From contig NZ_MCUV01000001.1 of the NCBI RefSeq assembly GCF_002873395.1, forward strand, positions 434,001-498,000: 64,000 nt of DNA, in the 5' to 3' direction. The notes below the pieces were generated by a model that did not search any database, was not told where the DNA came from, and worked only from the letters and a program-made list of their open reading frames with translations. Source of the stretch: Vibrio sp. 10N.286.49.B3. GTDB lineage: Bacteria; Pseudomonadota; Gammaproteobacteria; Enterobacterales; Vibrionaceae. Positions 23,571 to 33,384 of this stretch are shown here, piece after piece. A program made the translations under genes and the position numbers. Numbering within the stretch: the first letter of the stretch is position 1; every line of letters starts with the position of its first letter.

Positions 23571-24170
23571 CTAACTACAACACTGTTTAAACTTTTTACC
23601 ACTCCCACATGGGCAGGCATCATTACGACCAATATCTTTAAATGGATTAACACTTTGTGCCTTTGCGCCAAGCATTAGCTCATCAGCAGCGAGTGTGACT
23701 TCCATGATCATGACATCAAGTTGACCCATAAAATCAGCTAACTGAGGTGGCGTATCGATCCCTGCGCTAATCATCGCTTGCTGAGTGCCCTCTTCGTCGA
23801 CGGCAAGCATAAAAGTGGTGAGTAGAGCTTGTAGCATACGTAGAGTACCATCACCGACCTGAGCTTCTTGCCAATGCGCCTCTACCATCGACCAAACGAC
23901 CATAAAGCCTTCCGCGTATACTGCCAAATCGGTGACAGAATCAGCTAATAGGCTATCAAGAGCATATTCGCTGCGCTTAAGTAGGTTGTACTGCTGATTG
24001 ATACGCTCAACGACGGCAGCGTTAATATTTTCACTTTGCTCACCAACCACTAACGGTAACCAAGTTTCAGGCTCAAGAGGTTTTGTTGCCATATTAGAAG
24101 CCAATATCGCGCCTTCAATATATAAAGCGCTTTCCCCCTGCCAATCGGCTGGTAATGTGATTAGTTGCAT
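23571..24170 (-). CDS. UPF0149/YecA-like protein with C-terminal SEC-C motif
   Basis: Cytosolic protein of 199 residues and unknown function. Residues ~1-165 form a helical UPF0149 (YgfB/YecA-type) domain. The last ~25 residues are a SEC-C zinc motif, GRNDACPCGSGKKFKQCC, as found at the end of SecA, with three Cys and a Cys-Cys end able to bind Zn2+. Such motifs mediate protein or ribosome contacts in SecA and YecA. It is divergent from dusC. Confidence 0.85.
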   Translation of the reverse strand: MQLITLPADWQGESALYIEGAILASNMATKPLEPETWLPLVVGEQSENINAAVVERINQQYNLLKRSEYALDSLLADSVTDLAVYAEGFMVVWSMVEAHWQEAQVGDGTLRMLQALLTTFMLAVDEEGTQQAMISAGIDTPPQLADFMGQLDVMIMEVTLAADELMLGAKAQSVNPFKDIGRNDACPCGSGKKFKQCCS

Positions 24171-24332
24171 TATTCTATCTTCTTAGTATCTGAATTGAGT
24201 TGGGTAGAATTATAGCGATAGAGTTCAGATCAACAAGCTTTATAGCCTTTACGTTATGATTAAACCTGCTAAGAGTGACATTTTCCTACTCAGCTATTAC
24301 AATCTCGCCTCTTCTTTTTAGAGCGATGAATT

Positions 24333-25280
24333 ATGCGAGTTATTTTAGGCCCAATGGAGGGCGTTCTTGATCATTTAATGCGAGAAATCCTAACCGAAAT
24401 TAATGATTATGATCTCTGTGTTACTGAGTTTGTCCGCATTGTCGACCAAGTCCTTCCTGATCATGTTTTTCATCGCCTTTGCCCTGAACTGCTACAAGGT
24501 TCTGCTACCCGATCTGGTGTGCCAATCCATATTCAACTTTTAGGGCAAGAACCTAACTGGATGGCAGAAAATGCTATTCGTGCTGCTGAATTAGGTGCGA
24601 AAGGGATCGATCTTAACTTTGGTTGCCCAGCTAAAATGGTCAATAAAAGTCGTGGTGGCGCTGCTCTACTCCAGCACCCTGAACTTATCTATCAAGTCAT
24701 TAAATCCTGCCGTGACGCGGTACCTGACCATATTCCGGTTAGTGCCAAAATCCGCTTAGGCTGGGATAATCCTGATGATTGCTTTGAAATTGTTGATGCT
24801 ATCGAACAAGCTGGAGCAAATGAGCTAACTGTACATGCGAGAACAAAATCGGCGGGCTATAGAGCAGAAGAAATTAAGTGGCAGTATATTGATAAAATTC
24901 GCCAAAGAAGCTCGATTCCTTTAATTGCCAATGGGGAGATTTGGAACTATCAAGATGGACAAGATTGTATCAAAACAACCGGTGTTGATTCGCTGATGGT
25001 ATGTCGAGGTGCATTTAATGTCCCAAACCTTGGTAATGTTGTTAAACACAACCAAGCCATTATGCCTTGGAAAGAGGTGGTCGATTTATTGATCTACTAC
25101 TCGCAATTCGAAATGAAAGGTGACAAAGGGCTATATTACCCGAATAGAGTAAAACAATGGTTTGCCTACTTACGCCAGCAATACCCACAAGCTGATGCCT
25201 TATTTAGAGAAATTCGTACATTTAAAAAAGCTCAACCGATTGTTGATATCATTCATCAGCATCGAGATACATTAGCTTAA
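24333..25280 (+). CDS. dusC: tRNA-dihydrouridine(16) synthase
   Basis: FMN- and NADPH-dependent enzyme reducing uridine to dihydrouridine in the tRNA D-loop (315 residues; E. coli DusC 315). It has the N-terminal [13 protein letters not shown] of the DusC branch (rather than APMAGVTD-type ends), the catalytic cysteine in [11 protein letters not shown], and the FMN-binding end of the barrel with [12 protein letters not shown]. It stands alone between the YecA-like gene and yfbV. Confidence 0.95.
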   Translation: MRVILGPMEGVLDHLMREILTEINDYDLCVTEFVRIVDQVLPDHVFHRLCPELLQGSATRSGVPIHIQLLGQEPNWMAENAIRAAELGAKGIDLNFGCPAKMVNKSRGGAALLQHPELIYQVIKSCRDAVPDHIPVSAKIRLGWDNPDDCFEIVDAIEQAGANELTVHARTKSAGYRAEEIKWQYIDKIRQRSSIPLIANGEIWNYQDGQDCIKTTGVDSLMVCRGAFNVPNLGNVVKHNQAIMPWKEVVDLLIYYSQFEMKGDKGLYYPNRVKQWFAYLRQQYPQADALFREIRTFKKAQPIVDIIHQHRDTLA

Positions 25281-25343
25281 AGACTTCGAGTTTGCTTTTA
25301 GCTTTTACTCTGCTCATTTAATTTATGAATGCGTTAGACAAAG

Positions 25344-25385
25344 TCCACGTTTTACCTTTTCGTACAATGAAAGAGTAAACGTGGA
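25344..25385. repeat. Long hairpin between dusC and yfbV
   Basis: TCCACGTTT (25344-25352) and AAACGTGGA (25377-25385) form a 9-bp stem, with further CTTTTC/GAAAG pairing inside. No T run follows on either strand, so it is not a typical terminator. It sits between convergent genes and may still act as a weak bidirectional stop or as a protein site. Confidence 0.6.
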
Positions 25386-25413
25386 TACTATTGTGTTTGT
25401 AGGCTGAGGAGAC

Positions 25414-25866
25414 TTAAAACCAACGCTCAAAGGCTGAGCGATCGAGCTGTTTAAAGGCGCGATTTAGAATTCCCGCTAACTCTTTATATCTTGGCTGTGC
25501 TTTAGGTGGTTCTAAACGACATCCAGATTCAAGGATTTTCGCATGCAACTCTCGATACCACTCAGCAAGGCTTGGTGGTAAAGGGCTATTTGAGCGATGA
25601 CCTAACCACCACATACCCTGCAAAGGTAAACTTAATGCAAATAATGCGACAACGACAGCTTGTGGCATAGCCTGACTATTTTGAAAAACCATTTGAGTCA
25701 AAACACTGATAGCGGCAATCGCAGGCATAACCTTGATACCGAACTTGGTTGCTTTGATAATACGTTGCTCTGGAAAAAGTGCTGTCAGCTCTTTTCTCAT
25801 TGGCCAAAGTTCCATATAACTTTGACCATCTTTTAAACTGTGGGCTAATCCGACTTTATTGTTCAT
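25414..25866 (-). CDS. yfbV: UPF0208 membrane protein YfbV
   Basis: Small inner-membrane protein of 150 residues with two hydrophobic segments (about 48-62 and 69-88) between polar ends. It shares with E. coli YfbV the [17 protein letters not shown] start and the [14 protein letters not shown] segment. In E. coli YfbV helps insulate the Ter macrodomain. It lies divergently upstream of ackA-pta, the same order as in E. coli. Confidence 0.92.
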   Translation of the reverse strand: MNNKVGLAHSLKDGQSYMELWPMRKELTALFPEQRIIKATKFGIKVMPAIAAISVLTQMVFQNSQAMPQAVVVALFALSLPLQGMWWLGHRSNSPLPPSLAEWYRELHAKILESGCRLEPPKAQPRYKELAGILNRAFKQLDRSAFERWF

Positions 25867-26192
25867 ATCGTCCTCGCTCTAAAATTAAGTTGAAAAGTTC
25901 AACTAAAAACGCAAAAAATTGATTAAAGTTAATATTAATTAAATTTTTTTTGTTATATTTACCCAATATCGCTATCCTTTGCACATCTTAATCTTATTGT
26001 TGCTGTTATTTTAACTTTAGGCAACTCTAAGTAAGCTTTTGCAAGGAAAGCACAGGTGTTTTTTTGTAAAAATTCATCTCCACTATACGGAATTTGATAT
26101 AATTTTGACCAAGGCTTGAATTAAGATTCAATCTTGCAATTAATTTTCACTTTTAACTGATTTTTATCAGTCGAACAAAACAGGTAGCACTC
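25867..26192. promoter_or_regulatory. yfbV-ackA divergent regulatory spacer
   Basis: AT-rich spacer. A 15-base stretch at 25934-25948 matches about 12 of 15 positions of the E. coli ArcA box (GTTAATTAAATGTTA), and ArcA is known to control ackA-pta in E. coli. A TTGAT half-site at 25919-25923 is suggestive of FNR but lacks its partner. No convincing -35/-10 pair was found. Confidence 0.4.
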
Positions 26193-27389
26193 ATGTCTAA
26201 GCTGGTTTTAGTTTTAAACTGCGGTAGTTCTTCTCTTAAATTTGCTATTGTTGATGCAGTCTCTGGTGACGAGCATTTAACAGGTCTAGCAGAATGTCTT
26301 CACCTTCCAGAAGCTCGCATCAAATGGAAACTTGATGGTAAGCACGAAGCACAACTTGGTGATGGCGCAGCACACGAAGAAGCTCTAGCGTTCATGGTTG
26401 AGACTATTATTGCTTCAAAACCTGAACTTGCAGCAAACCTTGCAGCAATCGGTCACCGTGTTGTTCACGGTGGTGAGAAATTCACAAAATCAGCTCTAAT
26501 TACTGATGAAGTACTAAAAGGTATCGAAGACTGTGCAACACTTGCTCCTCTTCATAACCCTGCTCACATCATTGGTATTAAAGCAGCACAGCACAACTTC
26601 CCTGAACTGAAAAACGTTGCTGTATTTGATACTGCTTTCCACCAAACAATGCCTGAAGAGTCGTACCTATACGCTCTTCCATACAACCTATACACAGATC
26701 ACGCGATCCGTCGTTACGGCATGCACGGTACTTCTCACCTATTCATTACTCGTGAATGTGCAAACATTCTTGAGAAGCCAGTTGAAGAACTAAACATCAT
26801 CAACTGTCACTTAGGTAACGGCGCATCTGTATGTGCTATTAAGAACGGTCAATCTGTTGATACATCTATGGGTCTAACACCTCTAGAAGGTCTAGTAATG
26901 GGTACTCGTTGTGGTGATATCGATCCTGCGATCATCTTCCACCTACACGACACTCTTGGTTACTCTGTTGAAAAAATCAACAACATGCTAACTAAAGAGT
27001 CTGGCCTACAAGGTCTAACTGAAATCACTTCAGATTGTCGTTTCGTTGAAGACAACTACGGCGAGAAAGCTGAAGCAACTCGTGCGATGGATGTATTCTG
27101 TCACCGTCTAGCTAAGTACGTTGCTGGTTACACTGCATCGCTTGAAGGTCGTCTAGACGCTATCGTATTCACTGGTGGTATCGGTGAAAACTCGGCTCCA
27201 ATCCGTGAAATGGTTCTTAACCGCCTAGCTATCTTCGGCATCGAAGTAGACGGCGCAGCTAACCTTAAAGCACGTTTCGGCGGTGAAGGTACAATCACGA
27301 CTGCTGACAGCCGTGTTCCTGCAATGGTTATCTCAACTAACGAAGAGCTAGTAATCGCAGAAGATACCGCTGAATTAGCAGGTATCTAA
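26193..27389 (+). CDS. ackA: Acetate kinase
   Basis: Converts acetyl phosphate and ADP to acetate and ATP (398 residues; E. coli 400). It has the N-terminal signature [24 protein letters not shown], and the C-terminal [14 protein letters not shown]. Codon use is strongly biased (CGT for Arg, AAC, GGT), as expected for a highly expressed gene. It pairs with pta downstream to form the acetate overflow pathway and sets acetyl-phosphate levels. Confidence 0.97.
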   Translation: MSKLVLVLNCGSSSLKFAIVDAVSGDEHLTGLAECLHLPEARIKWKLDGKHEAQLGDGAAHEEALAFMVETIIASKPELAANLAAIGHRVVHGGEKFTKSALITDEVLKGIEDCATLAPLHNPAHIIGIKAAQHNFPELKNVAVFDTAFHQTMPEESYLYALPYNLYTDHAIRRYGMHGTSHLFITRECANILEKPVEELNIINCHLGNGASVCAIKNGQSVDTSMGLTPLEGLVMGTRCGDIDPAIIFHLHDTLGYSVEKINNMLTKESGLQGLTEITSDCRFVEDNYGEKAEATRAMDVFCHRLAKYVAGYTASLEGRLDAIVFTGGIGENSAPIREMVLNRLAIFGIEVDGAANLKARFGGEGTITTADSRVPAMVISTNEELVIAEDTAELAGI

Positions 27390-27443
27390 TAATGATGTCT
27401 GTGTAGCCTCCCCCCTATATTGGTTACATAGGCATATTCTCTA

Positions 27444-27490
27444 AGGCTCAACTGCAACTCTAATTAAAGAGCATGTCGTTGAGCTTTTTT
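27444..27490 (+). terminator. Hairpin terminator or attenuator between ackA and pta
   Basis: GCTCAAC (27446-27452) pairs with GTTGAGC (27478-27484), followed by six T, with inner ACTCT/AAGAG pairing. It lies in the 135-base gap between the two genes and may end part of the ackA transcripts, leaving pta to readthrough or its own promoter. Confidence 0.8.
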
Positions 27491-27524
27491 CGATATAGTT
27501 TACATAGTTAAAGGTTTCTTATTT

Positions 27525-29690
27525 ATGTCTCGTACTATTATGCTTATTCCTATCAGTGCTGGTGTTGGTCTAACCAGCGTTAGCATGGGTGTTCTTCGCG
27601 CTATGGAGCGTAAAGGCGTTAGTGTTTCTTTCTTCAAACCAATCGCTCAACCTCGTAGCGGTGGTGATCAACCTGATCTAACTTCTACTATCATGGCTGC
27701 TACAAGCGACGTTCGTATCGCAGAGCCAACGCCAATGTCAGAAGCGGAAGCGTTAATTGGTAGCGAGAAAATGGATGTATTACTTGAGCAAGTTGTTGCT
27801 CGATACAACCAGATCAATACAGAAGCAGAAGTCACTCTAATTGAAGGTTTAGTTCCTACTCGTAAGCACCCATTCGCTAACCAAGTGAATGCGGAAATTG
27901 CTAAAACGCTAGGTGCTGAAATCGTATTTGTTGCTACTCCAGGCACGCACAATGCGACTCAACTTAAAGAGCGTATTGAAATTGCTTGTTCTAACTTCGG
28001 TGGCACAAAAAACAAAAACATCTCAGGCGTTATTATTAATAAACTTAATGCTCCTGTTGATGAGGCTGGTCGTACTCGTCCAGACCTATCTGAAATCTTT
28101 GATGGCTCAGATGGCGCAACTCAAGCGAACATCGAAGTTATGCAAATTTTCAACTCTAGCCCTATCCGTGTCCTAGGTTGTGTGCCTTGGAGTATCGACC
28201 TAATTGCAACTCGTGCAATCGATATGGCTAAGCACCTTAATGCAGAAGTTATTAACGAAGGTGATATCAACTCTCGTCGTATTAAGAGCATCACTTTCTG
28301 TGCACGTTCTTTACCGCACATGATTGAGCACTTCAAACCAGGTTCTCTACTAGTAACTTCAGCAGACCGTCCAGACGTTATCGTTGCTGCTGCATTAGCG
28401 GCAAAAAATGGCGTTGAAATCGGCGCTATTCTACTGACTGGCGGTTACGATATTCCTGAATCAGTGATGGACCTATGTAAGCCAGCATTCGAAAGTGGCC
28501 TACCTATCTTCAAAGCAAATGGTAATACTTGGCAAACTTCGCTAAACCTACAAAGCTTTAGCCTAGAAGTTCCTGCCGATGATAAAGAGCGTATTGAATA
28601 CATCAACGATCACGTTGCTGGTCACATCGATGGTCCATGGATCGACTCTCTATCTGAAGGTACTCAAGGTATCCGTCGTCTAAGCCCACCAGCATTCCGT
28701 TACCAGTTAACTGAATTTGCTCGTAAAGCGGCAAAACGCATTGTTCTTCCTGAAGGTGATGAGCCACGTACTGTTAAAGCTGCAGCTATCTGTGCTGAAC
28801 GCGGTATCGCAACTTGTGTACTTCTAGGTAATCCTGCAGAAATCCGCCGTGTTGCTGAGCAGCAAGGTGTTGAACTTGGCGCTGGCGTTGAGATCATCGA
28901 TTCTGAAACCGTTCGTGAAAACTACGTTGCTCGTTTAGTTGAGCTACGCGGCGCGAAAGGTATGACGGAAGTAGTTGCTCGTGAGAAGCTAGAAGATTCT
29001 GTTTTCCTTGGCACAATGATGCTTGAAGCGGGTGAAGTTGACGGCCTTGTATCTGGTGCGGTTCATACCACAGCAAATACTATCGTTCCTCCATTCCAAA
29101 TCATCAAGACTGCACCTGATGCATCAATCGTATCTTCAATCTTCTTCATGCTTCTGCCTGATCAAGTACTTGTATACGGTGACTGTGCAATCAACCCAGA
29201 TCCAACGGCTGAGCAACTGGCTGAAATCGCAATCCAATCTGCAGATTCTGCAGCGGCATTCGGTATCGACCCACGCGTAGCAATGATCTCTTACTCTACG
29301 GGTGAATCAGGTAAGGGTGCTGATGTTGATAAAGTACGTGCGGCAACTAAGCTAGCACAAGAAAAACGTCCAGATCTTGTTATCGATGGTCCTCTACAGT
29401 ACGATGCTGCTATCATGGAAAACGTTGCTGCTTCTAAAGCACCAAACTCTCCAGTAGCAGGTAAAGCAACAGTATTTGTATTCCCAGACCTAAACACTGG
29501 TAACACAACATACAAAGCGGTACAGCGCTCTGCAGACCTAGTATCTATCGGTCCAATGCTTCAAGGCATGCGTAAGCCTGTAAATGACTTGTCTCGCGGC
29601 GCACTAGTAGACGATATCGTTTACACAGTTGCACTAACAGCAATTCAAGCTGACCAAGCAGCTCAAGCTGAAGAAAAAATCATCAACTAA
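27525..29690 (+). CDS. pta: Phosphate acetyltransferase
   Basis: Interconverts acetyl-CoA and acetyl phosphate. This is the long, three-domain form (721 residues; E. coli 714): an N-terminal P-loop-like DRTGG-type region starting [17 protein letters not shown], a middle DRTGG domain, and the C-terminal catalytic PTA domain from about residue 395 ([19 protein letters not shown] through [19 protein letters not shown]). It follows ackA, as in E. coli, and has the same strong codon bias. Confidence 0.97.
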   Translation: MSRTIMLIPISAGVGLTSVSMGVLRAMERKGVSVSFFKPIAQPRSGGDQPDLTSTIMAATSDVRIAEPTPMSEAEALIGSEKMDVLLEQVVARYNQINTEAEVTLIEGLVPTRKHPFANQVNAEIAKTLGAEIVFVATPGTHNATQLKERIEIACSNFGGTKNKNISGVIINKLNAPVDEAGRTRPDLSEIFDGSDGATQANIEVMQIFNSSPIRVLGCVPWSIDLIATRAIDMAKHLNAEVINEGDINSRRIKSITFCARSLPHMIEHFKPGSLLVTSADRPDVIVAAALAAKNGVEIGAILLTGGYDIPESVMDLCKPAFESGLPIFKANGNTWQTSLNLQSFSLEVPADDKERIEYINDHVAGHIDGPWIDSLSEGTQGIRRLSPPAFRYQLTEFARKAAKRIVLPEGDEPRTVKAAAICAERGIATCVLLGNPAEIRRVAEQQGVELGAGVEIIDSETVRENYVARLVELRGAKGMTEVVAREKLEDSVFLGTMMLEAGEVDGLVSGAVHTTANTIVPPFQIIKTAPDASIVSSIFFMLLPDQVLVYGDCAINPDPTAEQLAEIAIQSADSAAAFGIDPRVAMISYSTGESGKGADVDKVRAATKLAQEKRPDLVIDGPLQYDAAIMENVAASKAPNSPVAGKATVFVFPDLNTGNTTYKAVQRSADLVSIGPMLQGMRKPVNDLSRGALVDDIVYTVALTAIQADQAAQAEEKIIN

Positions 29691-29734
29691 TTCATTCCTG
29701 ACTATCAGGTATACGAATAAGTGATAAAAATAAA

Positions 29735-29772
29735 AACCCCTGATTCATATCCTGAATCGGGGGTTATTTTTT
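29735..29772 (+). terminator. Bidirectional terminator between pta and sucD
   Basis: A 13-bp stem with one wobble (29735-29747 and 29753-29765) has T-rich runs on both sides. It ends pta on the plus strand and the sdh-suc operon on the minus strand. Confidence 0.92.
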
Positions 29773-29866
29773 ATCCCGTTTAGTCTCAATCGTAAAAAAT
29801 AGCTGGCTACCCTAGTTTGTTAAAACTCTCGATAACAGCGTTGAACATTTTTGATTATTAATTGAA

Positions 29867-30739
29867 TTACCAACCCGTGATTTCACGCAGACCTTTACCA
29901 ATATCCGCTAAACTTTTCACCGTTTTTACGCCAGCGGCCTCCAAAGCTGCAAACTTATCATCAGCCGTGCCTTGACCGCCTGAGATAATAGCACCAGCAT
30001 GACCCATACGCTTACCCGGAGGCGCTGTAACACCTGCGATGTATGACACCACTGGTTTTGTTACATACTCTTTAATATAGGCTGCTGCTTCTTCTTCCGC
30101 GGTACCACCAATTTCACCGATCATAACGATCGCTTCTGTTTCAGGGTCATCTTGGAATAAAGTTAAAATATCGATAAAGTTTGAACCTGGAATTGGATCA
30201 CCACCAATACCAACACAAGTCGACTGGCCAAAGCCTTCATCTGTTGTCTGCTTTACAGCTTCATAAGTCAATGTACCCGAACGCGATACGATACCGACTT
30301 TGCCTTTTTGGTGAATATGACCAGGCATGATACCAATCTTACATTCATCCGGTGTAATGACGCCAGGACAGTTAGGACCAATCATCACAACACCAGATTC
30401 ATCTAAACGTACTTTAATATCCAGTAAATCAAGTGTTGGAATGCCTTCAGTAATAGTAACGATCAGCTTAATGCCAGCATCAATCGCTTCTAAAATAGCA
30501 TCTTTACAAAATGGTGCTGGAACATAAATGACCGAAGCCGTAGCACCGGTTGTTTCTACAGCATCGCGCACAGTATTAAATACCGGTAATCCGAGATGTA
30601 CTTGACCCCCCTTACCTGGTGATACCCCTCCAACCATTTGCGTACCATAGGCGATCGCTTGCTCTGAGTGGAATGTACCCTGACCGCCAGTAAAACCTTG
30701 GCAGATAACTTTTGTCTCTTTATTAATTAATATTGACAT
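29867..30739 (-). CDS. sucD: Succinyl-CoA synthetase alpha subunit
   Basis: Alpha subunit of the TCA-cycle ligase that makes succinate and ATP or GTP from succinyl-CoA (290 residues). It has the CoA-binding N-terminus with [15 protein letters not shown], and the phospho-histidine segment [17 protein letters not shown] near residues 243-259. The ATG overlaps the sucC stop by one base, indicating translational coupling. It is the last gene of the sdhCDAB-sucABCD series. Confidence 0.97.
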   Translation of the reverse strand: MSILINKETKVICQGFTGGQGTFHSEQAIAYGTQMVGGVSPGKGGQVHLGLPVFNTVRDAVETTGATASVIYVPAPFCKDAILEAIDAGIKLIVTITEGIPTLDLLDIKVRLDESGVVMIGPNCPGVITPDECKIGIMPGHIHQKGKVGIVSRSGTLTYEAVKQTTDEGFGQSTCVGIGGDPIPGSNFIDILTLFQDDPETEAIVMIGEIGGTAEEEAAAYIKEYVTKPVVSYIAGVTAPPGKRMGHAGAIISGGQGTADDKFAALEAAGVKTVKSLADIGKGLREITGW

Positions 30740-31905
30740 TATTTGCCCTCCGCAGCTGCAACAACTTTTTCAGCAGCTTCTGTCAATGACGTTGCTGCAA
30801 TGATATTTAAACCACTTTCTGCTAATTTTTGTGAGCCTAACGGAGCGTTATTACCTTCTAAGCGGACAACCACAGGCACTTCTACACCGACTTCTTCAAC
30901 AGCACCAATAATACCGTCAGCAATCAAGTCACAGCGGACAATACCACCGAAAATATTCACTAATACCGCTTTCACATTACTATCTGAAAGGATAATTTTA
31001 AATGCTTCTGTCACTCGCTCTTTTGTTGCACCGCCACCAACGTCAAGGAAGTTAGCTGGTTTACCGCCATGTAAGTTGACAATATCCATAGTTCCCATAG
31101 CAAGGCCTGCACCATTGACCATGCAGCCAATGCTACCATCAAGAGCAACATAGTTAAGCTCCCATTGAGCCGCATGTGCTTCTCGTTCATCTTCTTGAGA
31201 TGGATCGTGCATTTCACGTAATTTTGGTTGGCGATAAAGAGCATTGGCATCAATGTTTATTTTGCCATCAAGACAAAGTAAATCACCTTCACCAGTAATA
31301 ACGAGTGGATTAATTTCTAGCAAGGCTAAGTCATACTGGGCAAACATTTTGCCTAAGCCCATAAAGATTTGTACAAACTGTTTAATTTGGTTGCCTTCTA
31401 AGCCAAGTTTGAAAGCTAACTCTCTTGCTTGGTAAGATTGTGGACCAACCAATGGATCGATAGCAGCCTTATGGATCAGTTCAGGCGTCTCTTCTGCTAC
31501 TTTTTCAATCTCAACACCACCTTCCGTTGAAGCCATGAAGACAATTCGACGTGATGTCCTGTCTACCACAGCACCTAAGTACAGTTCATTAGCAATATTA
31601 GAGGCTTCTTCTACCAAGATTTTGGTTACTGGTTGTCCATTTGCATCCGTTTGGTAGGTGACTAAATGCTTACCTAACCACTTTTGAGCAAATTCACGGA
31701 TACCTTCCTTGTTATCGTGCAGTTCTACGCCACCGGCTTTACCACGGCCACCAGCATGTACTTGGCATTTAACAACCCATTTATCACCACTAATTTTACC
31801 AGCGGCTTCAGCTGCTGCTTGTGGTGTCTCACAAGCGTAGCCTTCTGGCACAGGTAAACCGAACTCTGCAAACAGCTGTTTGGCTTGGTATTCATGCAAA
31901 TTCAT
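30739..31905 (-). CDS. sucC: Succinyl-CoA synthetase beta subunit
   Basis: Nucleotide-binding beta subunit (388 residues, as in E. coli). It has an ATP-grasp domain starting [20 protein letters not shown] with [16 protein letters not shown], then a C-terminal CoA-ligase domain with [18 protein letters not shown] 245-base gap with a strong hairpin separates it from sucB, so sucCD may be expressed partly independently. Confidence 0.97.
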   Translation of the reverse strand: MNLHEYQAKQLFAEFGLPVPEGYACETPQAAAEAAGKISGDKWVVKCQVHAGGRGKAGGVELHDNKEGIREFAQKWLGKHLVTYQTDANGQPVTKILVEEASNIANELYLGAVVDRTSRRIVFMASTEGGVEIEKVAEETPELIHKAAIDPLVGPQSYQARELAFKLGLEGNQIKQFVQIFMGLGKMFAQYDLALLEINPLVITGEGDLLCLDGKINIDANALYRQPKLREMHDPSQEDEREAHAAQWELNYVALDGSIGCMVNGAGLAMGTMDIVNLHGGKPANFLDVGGGATKERVTEAFKIILSDSNVKAVLVNIFGGIVRCDLIADGIIGAVEEVGVEVPVVVRLEGNNAPLGSQKLAESGLNIIAATSLTEAAEKVVAAAEGK

Positions 31906-32067
31906 TGTCTTATTCCATTTGTTTATCCCTTAAGGGATTTATTATGTCCATTAGACTGACGGTGCATTACCGCGTCCTTCTTCTGTAGGGTTTTTCTAAA
32001 TTAATCAATTGAAATGACGTTAGTTGGAAAGTCAGCGTTGAGCAAAACTCACCTAGGAAAAGAAACC

Positions 32068-32106
32068 AAATAGCACTATGGCTAACCAACGCCATAGTGC
32101 CTATTT
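32068..32106 (-). terminator. Strong hairpin between sucB and sucC
   Basis: A near-perfect 15-bp stem with a single bulge (32068-32082 and 32091-32106) is followed on the minus strand by a moderately T-rich stretch (GGTTTCTTTTCC). It could be a partial terminator, an mRNA-stabilising structure or a processing site setting the sucAB to sucCD ratio. Confidence 0.6.
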
Positions 32107-32150
32107 GATACTCTATCGGCTATAAACTTAACGCTTAGAAAATAAAGCGC

Positions 32151-33356
32151 TTAAACATCAAGTAATAGGCGAGCTGGATCTTCAAGTAGCTCTTTAATTG
32201 TAACTAAGAACCCAACTGACTCACGACCATCAATTAAGCGATGATCATAAGAAAGGGCTAAGTACATCATGGGTAAAATTTCAACCTTACCATTAACAGC
32301 CATTGGACGATCTTGGATTTTATGCATACCAAGAATGGCTGCTTGTGGTGGGTTAATAATTGGTGTTGACATCAAAGAGCCAAACACACCACCGTTAGTA
32401 ATCGTAAAGTTACCGCCCATTAGCTCATCAACCGTCAACTTACCATCACGACCTTTAATCGCAAGATCTTTAATGCCTTTTTCAATATCAGCAAAGCCTA
32501 GTGTGTCGCAATCCTTTAGAACAGGCGTGATAAGACCACGAGGTGTAGATACCGCCATACTGATATCAAAGTAGTTATGATAAACAATGTCCTCACCATC
32601 AATAGATGCATTGACTTCTGGGTAACGCTTTAATGCTTCGGTAACGGCTTTAACGTAAAAAGACATAAAGCCTAAACGAGTACCATGACGCTCTTCAAAT
32701 TGATCTTTGTATTGCTTACGTAGATCCATAATTGGCTTCATGTTCACTTCGTTAAAAGTGGTAAGCATGGCAGTATTGTTTTTTGCTTCCAGCAGACGCT
32801 TAGCAACGGTTTTTCTCAAGCGCGTCATGGTTACGCGTTTTTGAGTACGTCCTGCTTTAGGCGCTTGAACTGCAGCAGCCTCTGGAACTTTCGGTGCTGA
32901 TTTTGCCGCTAGATGCGCTTCAATATCTTCACGCGTAATTCGCCCACCGACTCCACTACCTTTAACATCGCTGGCCTGCAAGCTATGTTCTGCTAATAAG
33001 CGTCGAACGGCTGGGCTAAGCGCATCATTTGATTCTTGCGTTAATGCCGCTTTATGGCGCTTATCTGGTGATGACTCTGTCGCTGAAGTCGTATCTTTCG
33101 TCGGTTCACCTGCAACTGCACCTTTTTGAATGCGTGCCAGTAGCTGCTTGGAAAGAACCGTTGCCCCTTCTTCCTCAAAAATAGCCTCTAAAATACCTGC
33201 CTCTGGTGCTGGTACTTCAAGAACAACCTTGTCTGTCTCTATGTCTACAATAACTTCATCTCGAGCAACTGCCTCGCCCGGTTTTTTGTGCCATGTGGCA
33301 ACGGTAGCATCGGCTACTGATTCAGGTAAATCGGGAACCAGAATTTCTATTGTCAT
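32151..33356 (-). CDS. sucB: Dihydrolipoyl succinyltransferase (2-oxoglutarate dehydrogenase E2)
   Basis: Core of the 2-oxoglutarate dehydrogenase complex (401 residues; E. coli 405). It has an N-terminal lipoyl domain with Lys43 in [11 protein letters not shown], a linker, a peripheral-subunit-binding domain ([20 protein letters not shown]), and a C-terminal catalytic domain ending in DHRLIDG, with His372 and Asp376 as the catalytic pair. It follows sucA. The E3 gene lpd is not in this cluster, as in E. coli. Confidence 0.97.
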   Translation of the reverse strand: MTIEILVPDLPESVADATVATWHKKPGEAVARDEVIVDIETDKVVLEVPAPEAGILEAIFEEEGATVLSKQLLARIQKGAVAGEPTKDTTSATESSPDKRHKAALTQESNDALSPAVRRLLAEHSLQASDVKGSGVGGRITREDIEAHLAAKSAPKVPEAAAVQAPKAGRTQKRVTMTRLRKTVAKRLLEAKNNTAMLTTFNEVNMKPIMDLRKQYKDQFEERHGTRLGFMSFYVKAVTEALKRYPEVNASIDGEDIVYHNYFDISMAVSTPRGLITPVLKDCDTLGFADIEKGIKDLAIKGRDGKLTVDELMGGNFTITNGGVFGSLMSTPIINPPQAAILGMHKIQDRPMAVNGKVEILPMMYLALSYDHRLIDGRESVGFLVTIKELLEDPARLLLDV

Positions 33357-33384
33357 ATCCGTGTCTTCCTTTTACTTCTAGCTC

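Noticed and set aside
29773..29866. SdhX-like small RNA in the sucD 3' UTR, as in E. coli
   Set aside because: The short 3' UTR has only the shared terminator and no recognisable seed or similarity to SdhX.
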